From the NCBI RefSeq assembly GCF_002150785.1, contig NZ_MTAZ01000006.1:25747-89746 (forward strand): a stretch of 64,000 nt of DNA, given 5' to 3'. The translations under genes and the position numbers were made by a program. Positions 43,662-52,402 of this stretch are shown here, one piece after another. This DNA is from Arenibacter amylolyticus. GTDB lineage: Bacteria; Bacteroidota; Bacteroidia; Flavobacteriales; Flavobacteriaceae. Numbering within the stretch: the first letter of the stretch is position 1; every line of letters begins with the position of its first letter. The notes beneath the pieces were generated by a model. The model searched no databases. It was not told where the DNA came from and saw only the letters and a list, made by a program, of their open reading frames with translations.

Positions 43662-44363
43662 TTATCCTTTTTTTCTAACCGTCAACTGCTCAATGCGTTT
43701 TTCGTAATTGGTGCCTTGAAAGATCCGTTGTACAAAGATACCGGGAACATGTACTTGATTGGGATCTAGGGAACCTGCGGGAAGTAACTCTTCCACTTCT
43801 GCTACTGTAATCTTCGCAGCGCCGCACATAACGGGATTAAAATTACGGGCGGTTCCTTTAAATATGAGATTACCTGCCTCATCGCCTTTCCAAGCCTTTA
43901 CAAAGGAAAAATCGGCCTTGAAAGCTTCTTCTAGCACGTACATTTTACCGTTAAATTCCCTGGTTTCCTTTCCTTCTGCCACTTCGGTCCCATAGCCTGC
44001 TGGAGTGTAAAAAGCGGGAAAGCCTGCTTGTGCCGACCTGCATTTTTCTGCCAAGGTGCCCTGTGGAGTAAGCTCTACATCCAATTCCCCACTGAGCATT
44101 TGTCGTTCAAACTCGTCGTTCTCGCCTACGTAGGACGATATCATTTTTTTAATCTGTTTTTTGTGTAATAGCAGTCCTAGCCCAAAATCGTCTACCCCGG
44201 CATTATTGGATATGCAGGTGAGGTCCTTGATGCCCATTTTTACTAATTCTGAGATCGCATTTTCGGGGATACCACACAATCCGAATCCGCCAAGCATTAG
44301 TGTCATTCCATCTTGGACACCCTTGAGTGCCTCTTCTACGTTTGCTACTGTTTTCCGTATCAT
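43662..44363 (-). CDS. scoA: 3-oxoacid CoA-transferase subunit A
   Basis: CoA-binding partner of ScoB in ketoacid:CoA transfer. The N-terminal [19 protein letters not shown], containing the GGFG..G loop, and [18 protein letters not shown] are typical, as is the [18 protein letters not shown] segment. The length is 233 residues. It precedes scoB in the direction of transcription but with the inserted segment between, so co-transcription is likely but unproven. Confidence 0.94.
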   Translation of the reverse strand: MIRKTVANVEEALKGVQDGMTLMLGGFGLCGIPENAISELVKMGIKDLTCISNNAGVDDFGLGLLLHKKQIKKMISSYVGENDEFERQMLSGELDVELTPQGTLAEKCRSAQAGFPAFYTPAGYGTEVAEGKETREFNGKMYVLEEAFKADFSFVKAWKGDEAGNLIFKGTARNFNPVMCGAAKITVAEVEELLPAGSLDPNQVHVPGIFVQRIFQGTNYEKRIEQLTVRKKG

Positions 44364-44437
44364 TTAAGCCATATTTTATAGGTGGTTCATTTATTCGTTG
44401 CTTCCTTTCTCCTAAAATACGGGATTTTAATCAAAAA

Positions 44438-44470
44438 ACGCCCTTAACTTTCGGTAAAAAGCTAGGGCGT
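44438..44470 (-). terminator. terminator of the ricT-gldH-PBP1a operon
   Basis: Stem ACGCCCT/AGGGCGT with a 19-base loop; read leftward it is followed by TTTTTTGATT. It lies 26 bp after the PBP1a stop. Confidence 0.85.
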
Positions 44471-44496
44471 CTTTATTAAATGATAGGAGGTAGATC

Positions 44497-46839
44497 CTAG
44501 AAATTCAGATCGTCTTCCATGTCTATATCCTGTTCTTCTTCTTCGGTGGTTTTGCTACAATCTACGTTGATAGATAATTCCTCAGGTTTTTCAAATTCGC
44601 CTTTGGAAACTCCCAATTCTTCGTTTGCGTAGTTCTTTTTCATGTACAATCCCCAAATGGGTAGTGCCATGGAGGCTCCCTGTCCGTAGGTGATGGTTCT
44701 AAAATGGGTGGCCCTATCCTCGCCACCAACCCATACTCCGGTGACCAAATTAGGCACCATTCCCATAAACCAACCATCGGTCTGATTTTGGGAAGTCCCT
44801 GTTTTACCCGCTATAGGATTGTCAAATTCGTAGGGATACCCAGTGATGATTTCATCGTACATCTTGTTCCATTTTTCAGCACCTCTGGTTCTTAACCTTG
44901 TTCCGGATCCTCCCTGGGTGACGCTAGACATAAGGTCTATCATTGCATAGGATACGTCTTTACTGAGCACATCCCTAGTCTCGGGTACATATTCGAACAA
45001 TACGGTCCCGTTCTTATCCTCTATTCTAGTAACCATTACCGGTTTTACATATACGCCTTGGTTGGCAAAGGCTCCATAGGCGCCCACCATCTCATAAACG
45101 TTGAGATCTGCACTACCCAAGGCAATGGAGGGAACCTCTGGGATGTGGCCGGTAATCCCCAGGTTTTTAGCAATATCTATAACCGCTTTGGGGCCTACCT
45201 TGTCTATTAACTGTGCGGTGATAGTGTTAACAGAATTTGCTAGGGCATCCTTAAGGGTAAGCATTTCCCCAGAATATTGTGCATTGGAGTTTTTAGGACA
45301 CCATGGGTCAGGGTTTCCGTGTTTATTGGCTTCAATACAATATTGATTGTCCGGAAGCACGTCGCAGGGCGATAATCTTAATTGGTCTATGGCGGCAGCA
45401 TATACAAAGGGCTTAAAGGTAGATCCTACCTGTCTCGCTCCTTGGTATACATTATCGTACTGAAAATGCTTGTAATTGAGTCCGCCTACCCATGCCTTTA
45501 CATGGCCTGTTTGTGGCTCCATGGACATCATGGCTGCCCTTAAAAAGGATTTGTAGTAGCGAATGGAGTCTAGGGGAGTCATGATGGTATCCTTCTCCAT
45601 GGTCTCACTATTCCAATCAAAAACGGTCATCTCGGTCTTCTTGGTAAAAGATTCCCTGATTTCCTTTTCAGATTTGCCTTCCGCCTTCATGATTCGCCAA
45701 CGGTCCGAGGTTTTCATTCCTCTTTCCATGATACGATCTATTTCTCCTGGAAATTCCTCTATAAAAGGCGCTGTTTTGTTCCTTTGTGGTGTGTTTTGAT
45801 GGAAAAACTCTGCCTGTAGTCGTTTCATATGCTCCTCCACGGCCTCTTCGGCATTTTTTTGCATACGGGAATCAATGGTGGTATAGATTCTAAGACCGTC
45901 CAAATAGATATTCCATTTGTCGCGTTCCCCTTCGATGGCTGGTTTGGGATTTTCTGCTATCCACTTACGCATAAAGCCTTGTAGGTACATCCTAAAATAG
46001 GTGGCAATCCCTTCCCTATGCGATTCCGGACTAAAATTGATGTCCATTTTTAAGGCCTGTAGGGAGTCTTTTTCCTTTTCCGTGATATAGTTGTATTTGG
46101 CCATTTGTGCCAAGACGGTATTTCTACGATCCAATACCAGTTTTTCCCTTCGCAAGGGATTATAGTAGGAAGAGTTTTTTAGCATACCCACCAAAACGGC
46201 CGATTCCTCAATCTTTAGGTTACTGGGCTCCTTCCCGAAATAAATTCTTGCAGCCGACCGAATGCCATCGGCATTATAGTTAAAGTCATAAATATTGAGA
46301 TACATTTTGATGATCTCTTCTTTGGTATAGCTGCGCTCTAACCTAGTTGCTAGGACCCACTCCTTTAGTTTTTGAGTAATGGTCTCGTATAAATTCTTAG
46401 AGCGTACCCCAACAAATAGTTGTCTGGCCAATTGTTGTGAAATGGTACTTGCTCCCCCTCTTTTTCCCAAAAATACAACGGCTCTTAAAGTACCCCGAGC
46501 ATCGATACCGGAATGTTGGTAAAAGCGGGCATCCTCGGTAGCAATTAGGGCTTGTACCAAAGTCTTTGGTAGGTCTTCATAATTTACATCTGTCCGGTTG
46601 TCGTCCAGGTAAAATTTTCCCAGGGTTTCCCCGTCCGAGGAAATGATCTCACTGGCGAGATTGGTTTGTGGGTTTTCCAAACGCTCGTATTCTGGCATGG
46701 GGCCAAAAGCTCCCCAAGCGGTAATATAGAATATCAAAACCACGGATAGGATTCCGGTAATGAACAGGATCCAGAACCATAAGATGAATTTTGAGAAGCT
46801 TTTTCCTTTCTTTTTCGTTGTTTTTTTTGCGGTCGCCAT
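44497..46839 (-). CDS. penicillin-binding protein 1A-type bifunctional transglycosylase/transpeptidase
   Basis: Builds and cross-links peptidoglycan. A basic N-terminus and one membrane helix (about 20-45) precede a GT51 domain (ATEDARFYQHSGID, GGASTISQQLARQLF, with the catalytic Glu in the first). The transpeptidase domain has SxxK in GSTFKPFVYAAAI, SVN in ALANSVNTI and KTG in AGKTGTSQNQTDGWF. The acidic C-terminus is unstructured. The length is 780 residues. It begins 4 bp after gldH, so cell-wall synthesis and gliding genes share an operon here. Confidence 0.95.
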   Translation of the reverse strand: MATAKKTTKKKGKSFSKFILWFWILFITGILSVVLIFYITAWGAFGPMPEYERLENPQTNLASEIISSDGETLGKFYLDDNRTDVNYEDLPKTLVQALIATEDARFYQHSGIDARGTLRAVVFLGKRGGASTISQQLARQLFVGVRSKNLYETITQKLKEWVLATRLERSYTKEEIIKMYLNIYDFNYNADGIRSAARIYFGKEPSNLKIEESAVLVGMLKNSSYYNPLRREKLVLDRRNTVLAQMAKYNYITEKEKDSLQALKMDINFSPESHREGIATYFRMYLQGFMRKWIAENPKPAIEGERDKWNIYLDGLRIYTTIDSRMQKNAEEAVEEHMKRLQAEFFHQNTPQRNKTAPFIEEFPGEIDRIMERGMKTSDRWRIMKAEGKSEKEIRESFTKKTEMTVFDWNSETMEKDTIMTPLDSIRYYKSFLRAAMMSMEPQTGHVKAWVGGLNYKHFQYDNVYQGARQVGSTFKPFVYAAAIDQLRLSPCDVLPDNQYCIEANKHGNPDPWCPKNSNAQYSGEMLTLKDALANSVNTITAQLIDKVGPKAVIDIAKNLGITGHIPEVPSIALGSADLNVYEMVGAYGAFANQGVYVKPVMVTRIEDKNGTVLFEYVPETRDVLSKDVSYAMIDLMSSVTQGGSGTRLRTRGAEKWNKMYDEIITGYPYEFDNPIAGKTGTSQNQTDGWFMGMVPNLVTGVWVGGEDRATHFRTITYGQGASMALPIWGLYMKKNYANEELGVSKGEFEKPEELSINVDCSKTTEEEEQDIDMEDDLNF

Positions 46840-46843
46840 GGGC

Positions 46844-47329
46844 CTACGGATTAATTTTTTCTATTTGGTATCCTACATCGGTTATACCCTCCAGTGCTTC
46901 AATGCCTTCTACTTGGCCATTTTTGCGCATGGCATGGGAAACTTTTAAGGTATATACGCCAGAGGCTGGGAAAACGATGTTTTCCTTATACCACAATTTA
47001 TTTTCTCTTAAACTACCGTGGCCACTCCCTAACCATTCGCCATTGGGCAGGGCCATCTCGTATTCCAAGGTATCCCTTACTAGGTCGCCCAGCGGACTTT
47101 GCAGCTCGGCAATAAGGAATAAATTGCTATAGGGGTAGGTCTGATCGTTCCTAATGTTGATAAACACATTAAAGGGTTGTACCGTATCTAGACCGGAAAA
47201 GTTAAACTGAATTATGCTGTCCTTGTGCCACACCCCATTGTTGGTAGGGGTATAGGCAGATTTAACGGTCTGTCCGTCACAGGAAACCATTAAACTGACC
47301 AGCATTAGTAACGCTATGCCTCTAAGCAT
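46844..47329 (-). CDS. gldH: gliding motility lipoprotein GldH
   Basis: Outer-membrane-associated lipoprotein needed for gliding in Flavobacterium. From the ATG at 47327-47329 the signal peptide ends in the lipobox LMVSC, and the body follows the GldH pattern (FSGLDTVQPFNVFINIRND, YPYSNLFLIAELQSP, GEWLGSGHGSLRENKLWYKE). The product has 161 residues. The longer frame to 47410 would bury the signal peptide. The start overlaps the ricT stop by 8 bp. It is a reason to place the organism among gliding flavobacteria. Confidence 0.93.
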   Translation of the reverse strand: MLRGIALLMLVSLMVSCDGQTVKSAYTPTNNGVWHKDSIIQFNFSGLDTVQPFNVFINIRNDQTYPYSNLFLIAELQSPLGDLVRDTLEYEMALPNGEWLGSGHGSLRENKLWYKENIVFPASGVYTLKVSHAMRKNGQVEGIEALEGITDVGYQIEKINP

Positions 47330-48491
47330 TATTGGAAGGTCTTTTTTTGTAGTTGGACTTTCTTCTTTTTTTACTCCTTTTTTTATTTCTAGATCTTTTG
47401 GGAGCGTCAAAACGCGTAAGGCTGTCCTGTCCTACTACATTTTCGAACACTTTTTCATCGCGCTCCACATTGGTTAGGGTGTATTCCTCCAAACTGGTTA
47501 CACTTTCCTTTTTCTTGTTTTTCTCCTTTATTTCAGCAACCTGATTTTTGGTTAGCTCGTGCCAATTGGCCGGATCGCTTTTATAGGAGAACCACAGGGA
47601 TCCTTTAAAAATATCAATTTTTTGACAAAAGGCTACCCCTTTCTCTGTGAAGAGTCTGGTGTCTTGACTAGGGAAATCTTTTAGGGCATCTAAATATACA
47701 TCTAGTTCGTAGTTGAGGCAGCATTTTAACTTTCCGCATTGTCCGGCTAATTTCTGCGGATTTAGGGAAAGCTGCTGGTAACGTGCGGCCGAGGTGCTAA
47801 CAGATCTAAAGTCGGTTAACCAAGTAGAACAACACAATTCCCTTCCGCAAGATCCAATCCCACCTAGGCGCTGTGCTTCCTGCCTATAGCCAATCTGCCG
47901 CATTTCTATGCGGATTCTGAATGCCTTGGCCATGTCCTTGATTAACTGCCTAAAATCTACCCGATCTTCCGCAGTATAATAAAAGGTGGCTTTGGAACCA
48001 TCCCCTTGAAATTCCACATCCGAAATTTTCATTTCCAGGTTTAAAAGAATGGCAATTTCTCGGGCCCTCTTCTTTATTTCCTCTTCGCGGTCTCTACATT
48101 TTTGCCATTTATCGATATCCTTCTGTGTGGCTTTCCGATACACCACAGGGAGTTGGGGATTGTTATAATCCTCTTTCTTCTTCTTCATCTGCACCCGCAC
48201 CAATTCCCCCGTAAGGGAAACAATGCCTACATCGTGTCCAGAGGCAGCCTGGGTGGCCACCACATCCCCGATGGAAAGCGAAAGATTTTCAGAGTTTCTA
48301 AAGAATTCTTTTCTACTATTTTTAAAGCGGACTTCCACGCAATCAAATGGTTTTTGCCCATTTGGTAGCGACATATTGGAAAGCCAATCAAATACCGTCA
48401 ATTTATTACAGCCATCGGTGCCACAAGTCCCATTGTTCTTGCATCCCTTTGGCTGTCCGTCCTTACCGGTTGAACAACTGCTGCAACCCAT
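47322..48491 (-). CDS. ricT: PSP1-domain protein RicT (YaaT-like)
   Basis: Member of the PSP1/RicT family; in Bacillus it is part of an Fe-S protein complex that acts on RNA processing. The 389 residues start with a Cys-rich stretch (GCSSCSTGKDGQPKGC). The PSP1 core has GGIGSCGRELCCSTWL and CGKLKCCLNYELDVY, with the conserved Cys pairs. The C-terminus is Lys/Arg-rich and disordered. It is the first gene of the ricT-gldH-PBP1a operon, an arrangement I recall as common in Bacteroidota. Confidence 0.92.
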   Translation of the reverse strand: MGCSSCSTGKDGQPKGCKNNGTCGTDGCNKLTVFDWLSNMSLPNGQKPFDCVEVRFKNSRKEFFRNSENLSLSIGDVVATQAASGHDVGIVSLTGELVRVQMKKKKEDYNNPQLPVVYRKATQKDIDKWQKCRDREEEIKKRAREIAILLNLEMKISDVEFQGDGSKATFYYTAEDRVDFRQLIKDMAKAFRIRIEMRQIGYRQEAQRLGGIGSCGRELCCSTWLTDFRSVSTSAARYQQLSLNPQKLAGQCGKLKCCLNYELDVYLDALKDFPSQDTRLFTEKGVAFCQKIDIFKGSLWFSYKSDPANWHELTKNQVAEIKEKNKKKESVTSLEEYTLTNVERDEKVFENVVGQDSLTRFDAPKRSRNKKRSKKRRKSNYKKRPSNNA

Positions 48492-48621
48492 AATTAATAT
48501 GTTGGTTCGGTGAAGAAAGTAATACTGTCACCGAAAAAGGTTCATAATTTTTATCAACCGTAAAGATAGTGTTTTTTTTAAGCGATGAAAAGAAAGAGTG
48601 CCGCTAGATACATTTAGATCC

Positions 48622-49653
48622 CTACCGCTTATAGGTAAGTACTTCGGACCTTCCTTTTTTAAAGATCTTATTGCTTACTACCTTACCTCTCCGCAATTTT
48701 TTCTGCTCTTCATAAGGCAAGGCATGTATGTCCATACATTCCTTGGAGCAGCAATTGTTCATCTTTTCCGCACAGGATTCGCATTGGATAAATAATAAGT
48801 GACAGGCTTCGTTGGCGCAGTTAACATGGGTGTCATTGGGAGCGCCGCACTGATGGCAGTTGGCAATTACATGGTCTGTAATGCGTTCCCCGCGCCTGTG
48901 ATCGAACACAAAATTCTTACCTAAGAACTTGTTTTCTAGGTTTTTCTCCCGTACCTGTCTGGTGTACTCTATAATACCTCCTTCTAATTGATATACTTGT
49001 TGAAAACCTTTGTGCTTGTAATAAGCACTGGCCTTTTCGCATCGTATACCGCCGGTGCAATACATAACCAGTTTTTTGTCTTCCTTGTGCGCTGCTAGGT
49101 CCTGTTCTATAATGTCTAAAGAGTCCCTAAAGGTATCTACATCTGGGGTGAGGGCATTTTTAAAATGGCCAATTTCGCTTTCGTAATGGTTGCGCATATC
49201 TACCAAAATGGTATCTGGATCTTCAATAAGCGCATTGAACTTCTCTGCATCTACATGAATACCTTTGTTGGTAACATCAAAAGTAGCATCGTTTAGTCCA
49301 TCGGCTACAATTTTCTTTCTAACCTTCACTTTTAGCTTAAGGAAAGATTTGTTGTCTTGTTCAATAGCGATGTTTAAACGAACGTTTTCCAAGAACGAAA
49401 TACTGTCCAAGTGTGACTTAAACTTCGTGAAGTTTGTTGCAGGAACGGACAACTGGGCATTTATTCCTTCATGGGCCACATAAATACGGCCTAAGACATC
49501 CAATTCGTTCCAATGAATAAATAAGTGATTTCTAAAAATGGCCGGATTGCCAATGTGTGCATATTTGTAGAAAGAGATTGTTAGCCGGTCTTCCCCAGCT
49601 TCCTCTATAAGAACTTCTCTTTCCTTTGCACTTAGTGTATTGTACAGTTGCAT
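48622..49653 (-). CDS. trhO: tRNA uridine(34) hydroxylase TrhO (rhodanese-like)
   Basis: Catalyses oxygen-dependent formation of 5-hydroxyuridine at tRNA position 34. The 343 residues contain an N-terminal acylphosphatase-like part (RIYVAHEGINAQLSV), then a rhodanese domain with LVDMRNHYESEIGHF and the active Cys in VMYCTGGIRCEKASAYYKHKG, and a C-terminal Cys-rich segment (CHQCGAPNDTHVNCAN, CESCAEKMNNCCSKEC). Its own promoter box lies at 49695-49702. It is divergent from recA. Confidence 0.94.
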   Translation of the reverse strand: MQLYNTLSAKEREVLIEEAGEDRLTISFYKYAHIGNPAIFRNHLFIHWNELDVLGRIYVAHEGINAQLSVPATNFTKFKSHLDSISFLENVRLNIAIEQDNKSFLKLKVKVRKKIVADGLNDATFDVTNKGIHVDAEKFNALIEDPDTILVDMRNHYESEIGHFKNALTPDVDTFRDSLDIIEQDLAAHKEDKKLVMYCTGGIRCEKASAYYKHKGFQQVYQLEGGIIEYTRQVREKNLENKFLGKNFVFDHRRGERITDHVIANCHQCGAPNDTHVNCANEACHLLFIQCESCAEKMNNCCSKECMDIHALPYEEQKKLRRGKVVSNKIFKKGRSEVLTYKR

Positions 49654-49694
49654 GCTATACCAATAGTTTAAGTTAAAAGATATTATTAAAAGTG

Positions 49695-49702
49695 CAAAAT
49701 TA
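49695..49702 (-). promoter_or_regulatory. -7 promoter box (TAATTTTG) of trhO
   Basis: Exact TAnnTTTG on the minus strand, 41 bp upstream of the trhO ATG. It lies downstream of the hairpin at 49771-49802, so that hairpin is not needed in the trhO transcript. Confidence 0.45.
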
Positions 49703-49770
49703 AGACATCTAGGGAGGGTATAAAAGCAATTAAGCTATTTTTAAGTCGCGCAGAGCGAGCTGTGGTATAA

Positions 49771-49802
49771 AAAAAGGGTCTTGAACGTTCAAGACCCTTT
49801 TT
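49771..49802. terminator. 32-bp perfect palindrome with A/T tails (terminator)
   Basis: A perfect inverted repeat with arms AAAAAGGGTCTTGAAC and GTTCAAGACCCTTTTT and no loop beyond the centre. The arms end in A and T runs, so it can terminate in either direction. It lies between divergent trhO and recA, where no known gene ends. Confidence 0.8.
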
Positions 49803-49950
49803 AATTTAGTCAATACCAAAACCTCTTTTTCATAGACTTTTGATGTGATATTGACCTTCAACCCTTATTGTCCTACCAAAAACAATAAGCAACCTAATTT
49901 GAGTTAGTTAATAGTTAGATGTGAGTATTTGAAAAAGGTTGCGTATTTGG
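49803..49950 (-). ncRNA. possible small RNA upstream of the palindromic terminator
   Basis: Read leftward, the bases before the terminator hold two further complementary pairs: TTATTGT/ACAATAA (7 bp, around 49864-49890) and GTCAATATC/GGTATTGAC (9 bp with one G:U, about 49808-49857). Such hairpins followed by a strong terminator suggest a structured transcript of about 150-180 bases. No exact promoter box was found and no known RNA family was recognised, so this is a guess with some structural support. Confidence 0.3.
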
Positions 49951-50168
49951 TAAAAAAAAAGTTGGATTTATTTTTGAAGTAGCTAGGTTACAGTTGCTTG
50001 CGTTAGGTGTTGCCTAGCCGATTAAAGATCCCGTGCCTAATACGGTTCTTGTTCATAAGTGTCCTAAGGGACCATGCAGGCTAAGAGATCACCCCGTATA
50101 AAATCCGCTTTTTAGATGGCATTATGCAAAAAGAAATGGTATTTTAGCGACCCTAATACAATACGAAG
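49951..50168. other. recA upstream region
   Basis: 218 bp before recA. No gene was recognised. A one-mismatch -7 box (TATTTTAG) lies about 20 bp before the recA ATG. No SOS-like palindrome was recognised. Confidence 0.35.
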
Positions 50169-51176
50169 ATGAGTTCTGAAAAAGAAGCAAAATTAAAAGC
50201 ATTAAAACTAACCCTAGATAAATTAGATAAAACTTACGGTAAAGGAGCCGTAATGAAGATGGGGGATAGCGTAGTCCAAGATGTAGAGGTAATATCCTCT
50301 GGGTCTTTGGGATTGGATGTTGCATTGGGTGTTGGTGGATACCCACGCGGAAGGGTTATTGAAATTTACGGACCGGAATCTTCCGGTAAAACTACCCTTA
50401 CCTTGCATGCCATGGCAGAAGCCCAAAAAAATGGGGGAATAGCCGCATTTATTGATGCGGAGCATGCTTTTGATAGATTTTATGCCCAAAAATTAGGGGT
50501 AGATATAGATAACTTAATTATTTCCCAGCCAGACCACGGGGAGCAGGCATTGGAAATTGCCGATAACCTTATTAGATCCGGAGCGATCGATATAGTGGTG
50601 ATAGATTCCGTGGCGGCTTTAACGCCTAAGAGTGAGATTGAAGGGGAGATGGGGGATTCCAAAATGGGACTCCATGCCCGATTAATGTCACAGGCGCTTA
50701 GAAAATTAACAGGTTCTATTAGTAGAACCAATTGCACCGTAATTTTTATTAACCAGTTAAGGGAGAAGATTGGGGTGATGTTTGGTAACCCAGAAACTAC
50801 TACTGGTGGAAACGCCCTTAAGTTCTACGCTTCTGTGCGATTGGATATTAGGAGGTCTACCCAGATAAAGGATACCGATGGTGGAGTGCAAGGAAACAAA
50901 ACCAGGGTGAAAATTGTAAAGAATAAAGTGGCTCCTCCATTTAGGACCGCCGAGTTTGATATTATGTATGGCGAAGGAATTTCCAAGGTAGGAGAGATCA
51001 TTGACTTGGGAGTGGAGTTCGAAATTATTAAGAAAAGCGGTTCTTGGTTTAGCTATGGTGATACCAGGCTGGGGCAGGGAAGAGATGCCGTTAAAAATCT
51101 GTTGTTGGACAATCCCGAATTGCTGGAAGAACTAGAAGGCAAAATTGTGGACGCCATCAAAACAGTAAATTCATAA
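50169..51176 (+). CDS. recA: recombinase RecA
   Basis: DNA strand-exchange protein for recombination and SOS induction. Walker A is GPESSGKTT at residues 68-76, with [29 protein letters not shown] (Walker B), and loop L2 region [21 protein letters not shown]. The length of 335 residues is normal; the C-terminal tail is short. It has its own terminator 10 bp after the stop. Confidence 0.98.
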   Translation: MSSEKEAKLKALKLTLDKLDKTYGKGAVMKMGDSVVQDVEVISSGSLGLDVALGVGGYPRGRVIEIYGPESSGKTTLTLHAMAEAQKNGGIAAFIDAEHAFDRFYAQKLGVDIDNLIISQPDHGEQALEIADNLIRSGAIDIVVIDSVAALTPKSEIEGEMGDSKMGLHARLMSQALRKLTGSISRTNCTVIFINQLREKIGVMFGNPETTTGGNALKFYASVRLDIRRSTQIKDTDGGVQGNKTRVKIVKNKVAPPFRTAEFDIMYGEGISKVGEIIDLGVEFEIIKKSGSWFSYGDTRLGQGRDAVKNLLLDNPELLEELEGKIVDAIKTVNS

Positions 51177-51182
51177 GAATTA

Positions 51183-51215
51183 AAAAAAATCCCGATTTAT
51201 TCGGGATTTTTTTTT
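51183..51215 (+). terminator. terminator of recA
   Basis: Stem AATCCCGA/TCGGGATT with a TTTAT loop, preceded by an A run and followed by a run of T, 7 bp after the recA stop. Confidence 0.9.
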
Positions 51216-51360
51216 ACCCATACGCAACCATTGCTTTAAATCTCATCTACTTAATAAAAAGGAATTGTATTGAAACTGAAGGTGTTTTTATCCTACTCCT
51301 ACAGAAGGAGGCTTAAGGGATGCCAAAGGTTTCTCAAATCATTTTAAATGTAGTGTAAAC

Positions 51361-51804
51361 ATGAAAAGATTACTCTTTTTATTGGTGGTTGCCACTTTTT
51401 CTGTATTGACTTCCTGCTCTGTGGACGATGGTATTAATTATCATTTTGAAGCTTTGAAGATTAATTCCGTGGAAATGCCGGAATCCTTCGAATTGGGTGA
51501 GGTGTACAATATAAAAGTATCGTATTTTAGACCTGATAGCTGTACTTATTTTGAAGGTTTTGATGTGGTGAAAGAGGAGCTTACCACCCGTAATGTGGTC
51601 GCTGTTGGATCGGTTATTGAGAATAAGGATTCCCAATGTATCGAAAAAATGGATGAGGTAACGGCATCATTTAACTTTGAAGTGTTGTACGATCAGCCTT
51701 ATTTGTTTAAATTTTGGACTGGAGACAATGAAAATGGTGAGTCGGAGTATTTAGAAATTACGGTTCCCGTAGGTTCGGACAGCTCCGATCAGGCAAAGGA
51801 ATAG
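51361..51804 (+). CDS. hypothetical lipoprotein upstream of an ECF sigma factor
   Basis: A 147-residue exported lipoprotein with a short signal peptide ending at SVLTSC (Cys19). The mature part has beta-rich sequence (FELGEVYNIKVSYFRPDSCTYFEGFDVV) with a Cys pair (in DSCTYF and DSQCIEK) that could form a disulfide. I do not recognise a named family. It is followed 18 bp later by an ECF sigma factor, so it is probably part of that regulatory operon. Confidence 0.75.
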   Translation: MKRLLFLLVVATFSVLTSCSVDDGINYHFEALKINSVEMPESFELGEVYNIKVSYFRPDSCTYFEGFDVVKEELTTRNVVAVGSVIENKDSQCIEKMDEVTASFNFEVLYDQPYLFKFWTGDNENGESEYLEITVPVGSDSSDQAKE

Positions 51805-51822
51805 CATAACCCAATCTGTATT

Positions 51823-52365
51823 TTGAGTAATCTAGTTGAGCTCATTAATAATTGTAAAAAAGGGAATAGACAAGCACAAGAACAGCTATATCGGGATTAT
51901 TCCCGAATACTGTTCGGTATTTGTCTCAAGTACTCGCGCAATAAAACGGAGGCCGAAGATAGCTTGCACGATAGTTTTATGACCATCTTTGATAAGATAG
52001 ATCAGTTTAAACATCAGGGGTCTTTTGAGGGTTGGATGAAGCGGATTGCCATTAATACCGTACTGCAGAAATATAGAAAGGAGGAAAGCCTTCCATTGGT
52101 ATCCGAAAATATAGAGGAAGAGGCGGTAGAAGAGTCAGGTTATGTAGATTTGGACCTAAAAACCTTATTGCGTTACGTGCAGGAACTTCCCAATAAATAC
52201 CGTCTTACCTTTAACCTATATGTTTTGGACGGATATAGTCATAAAGAAATTAGCGAGATGCTTGGAACTTCCGAAGGGACTTCAAAATCCAATTTGGCGA
52301 GGGCGAGGGGAATATTAAAAGAAAAAATTGAAGCCAATAAGGCCAAGATATATATAGAGGGATAA
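51823..52365 (+). CDS. ECF-type RNA polymerase sigma factor
   Basis: A 180-residue sigma-70 family protein with region 2 (AQEQLYRDYSRILFGICLKYSRNKTEAEDSLHDSFMTIF, split as region 2.1-2.4) and region 4 (LPNKYRLTFNLYVLDGYSHKEISEMLGTSEGTSKSNLARARGILKE-like HTH). Only the parts that bind the -10 and -35 elements are present, as for ECF factors. The start is a TTG, since no ATG occurs in frame before the conserved region. It lies between a lipoprotein and a putative anti-sigma gene, as expected for an envelope-response unit. Confidence 0.92.
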   Translation: MSNLVELINNCKKGNRQAQEQLYRDYSRILFGICLKYSRNKTEAEDSLHDSFMTIFDKIDQFKHQGSFEGWMKRIAINTVLQKYRKEESLPLVSENIEEEAVEESGYVDLDLKTLLRYVQELPNKYRLTFNLYVLDGYSHKEISEMLGTSEGTSKSNLARARGILKEKIEANKAKIYIEG

Positions 52366-52402
52366 GCCCGTAAAAGGTGTCTATGCCCCAAGTGCAGAAA
52401 AT

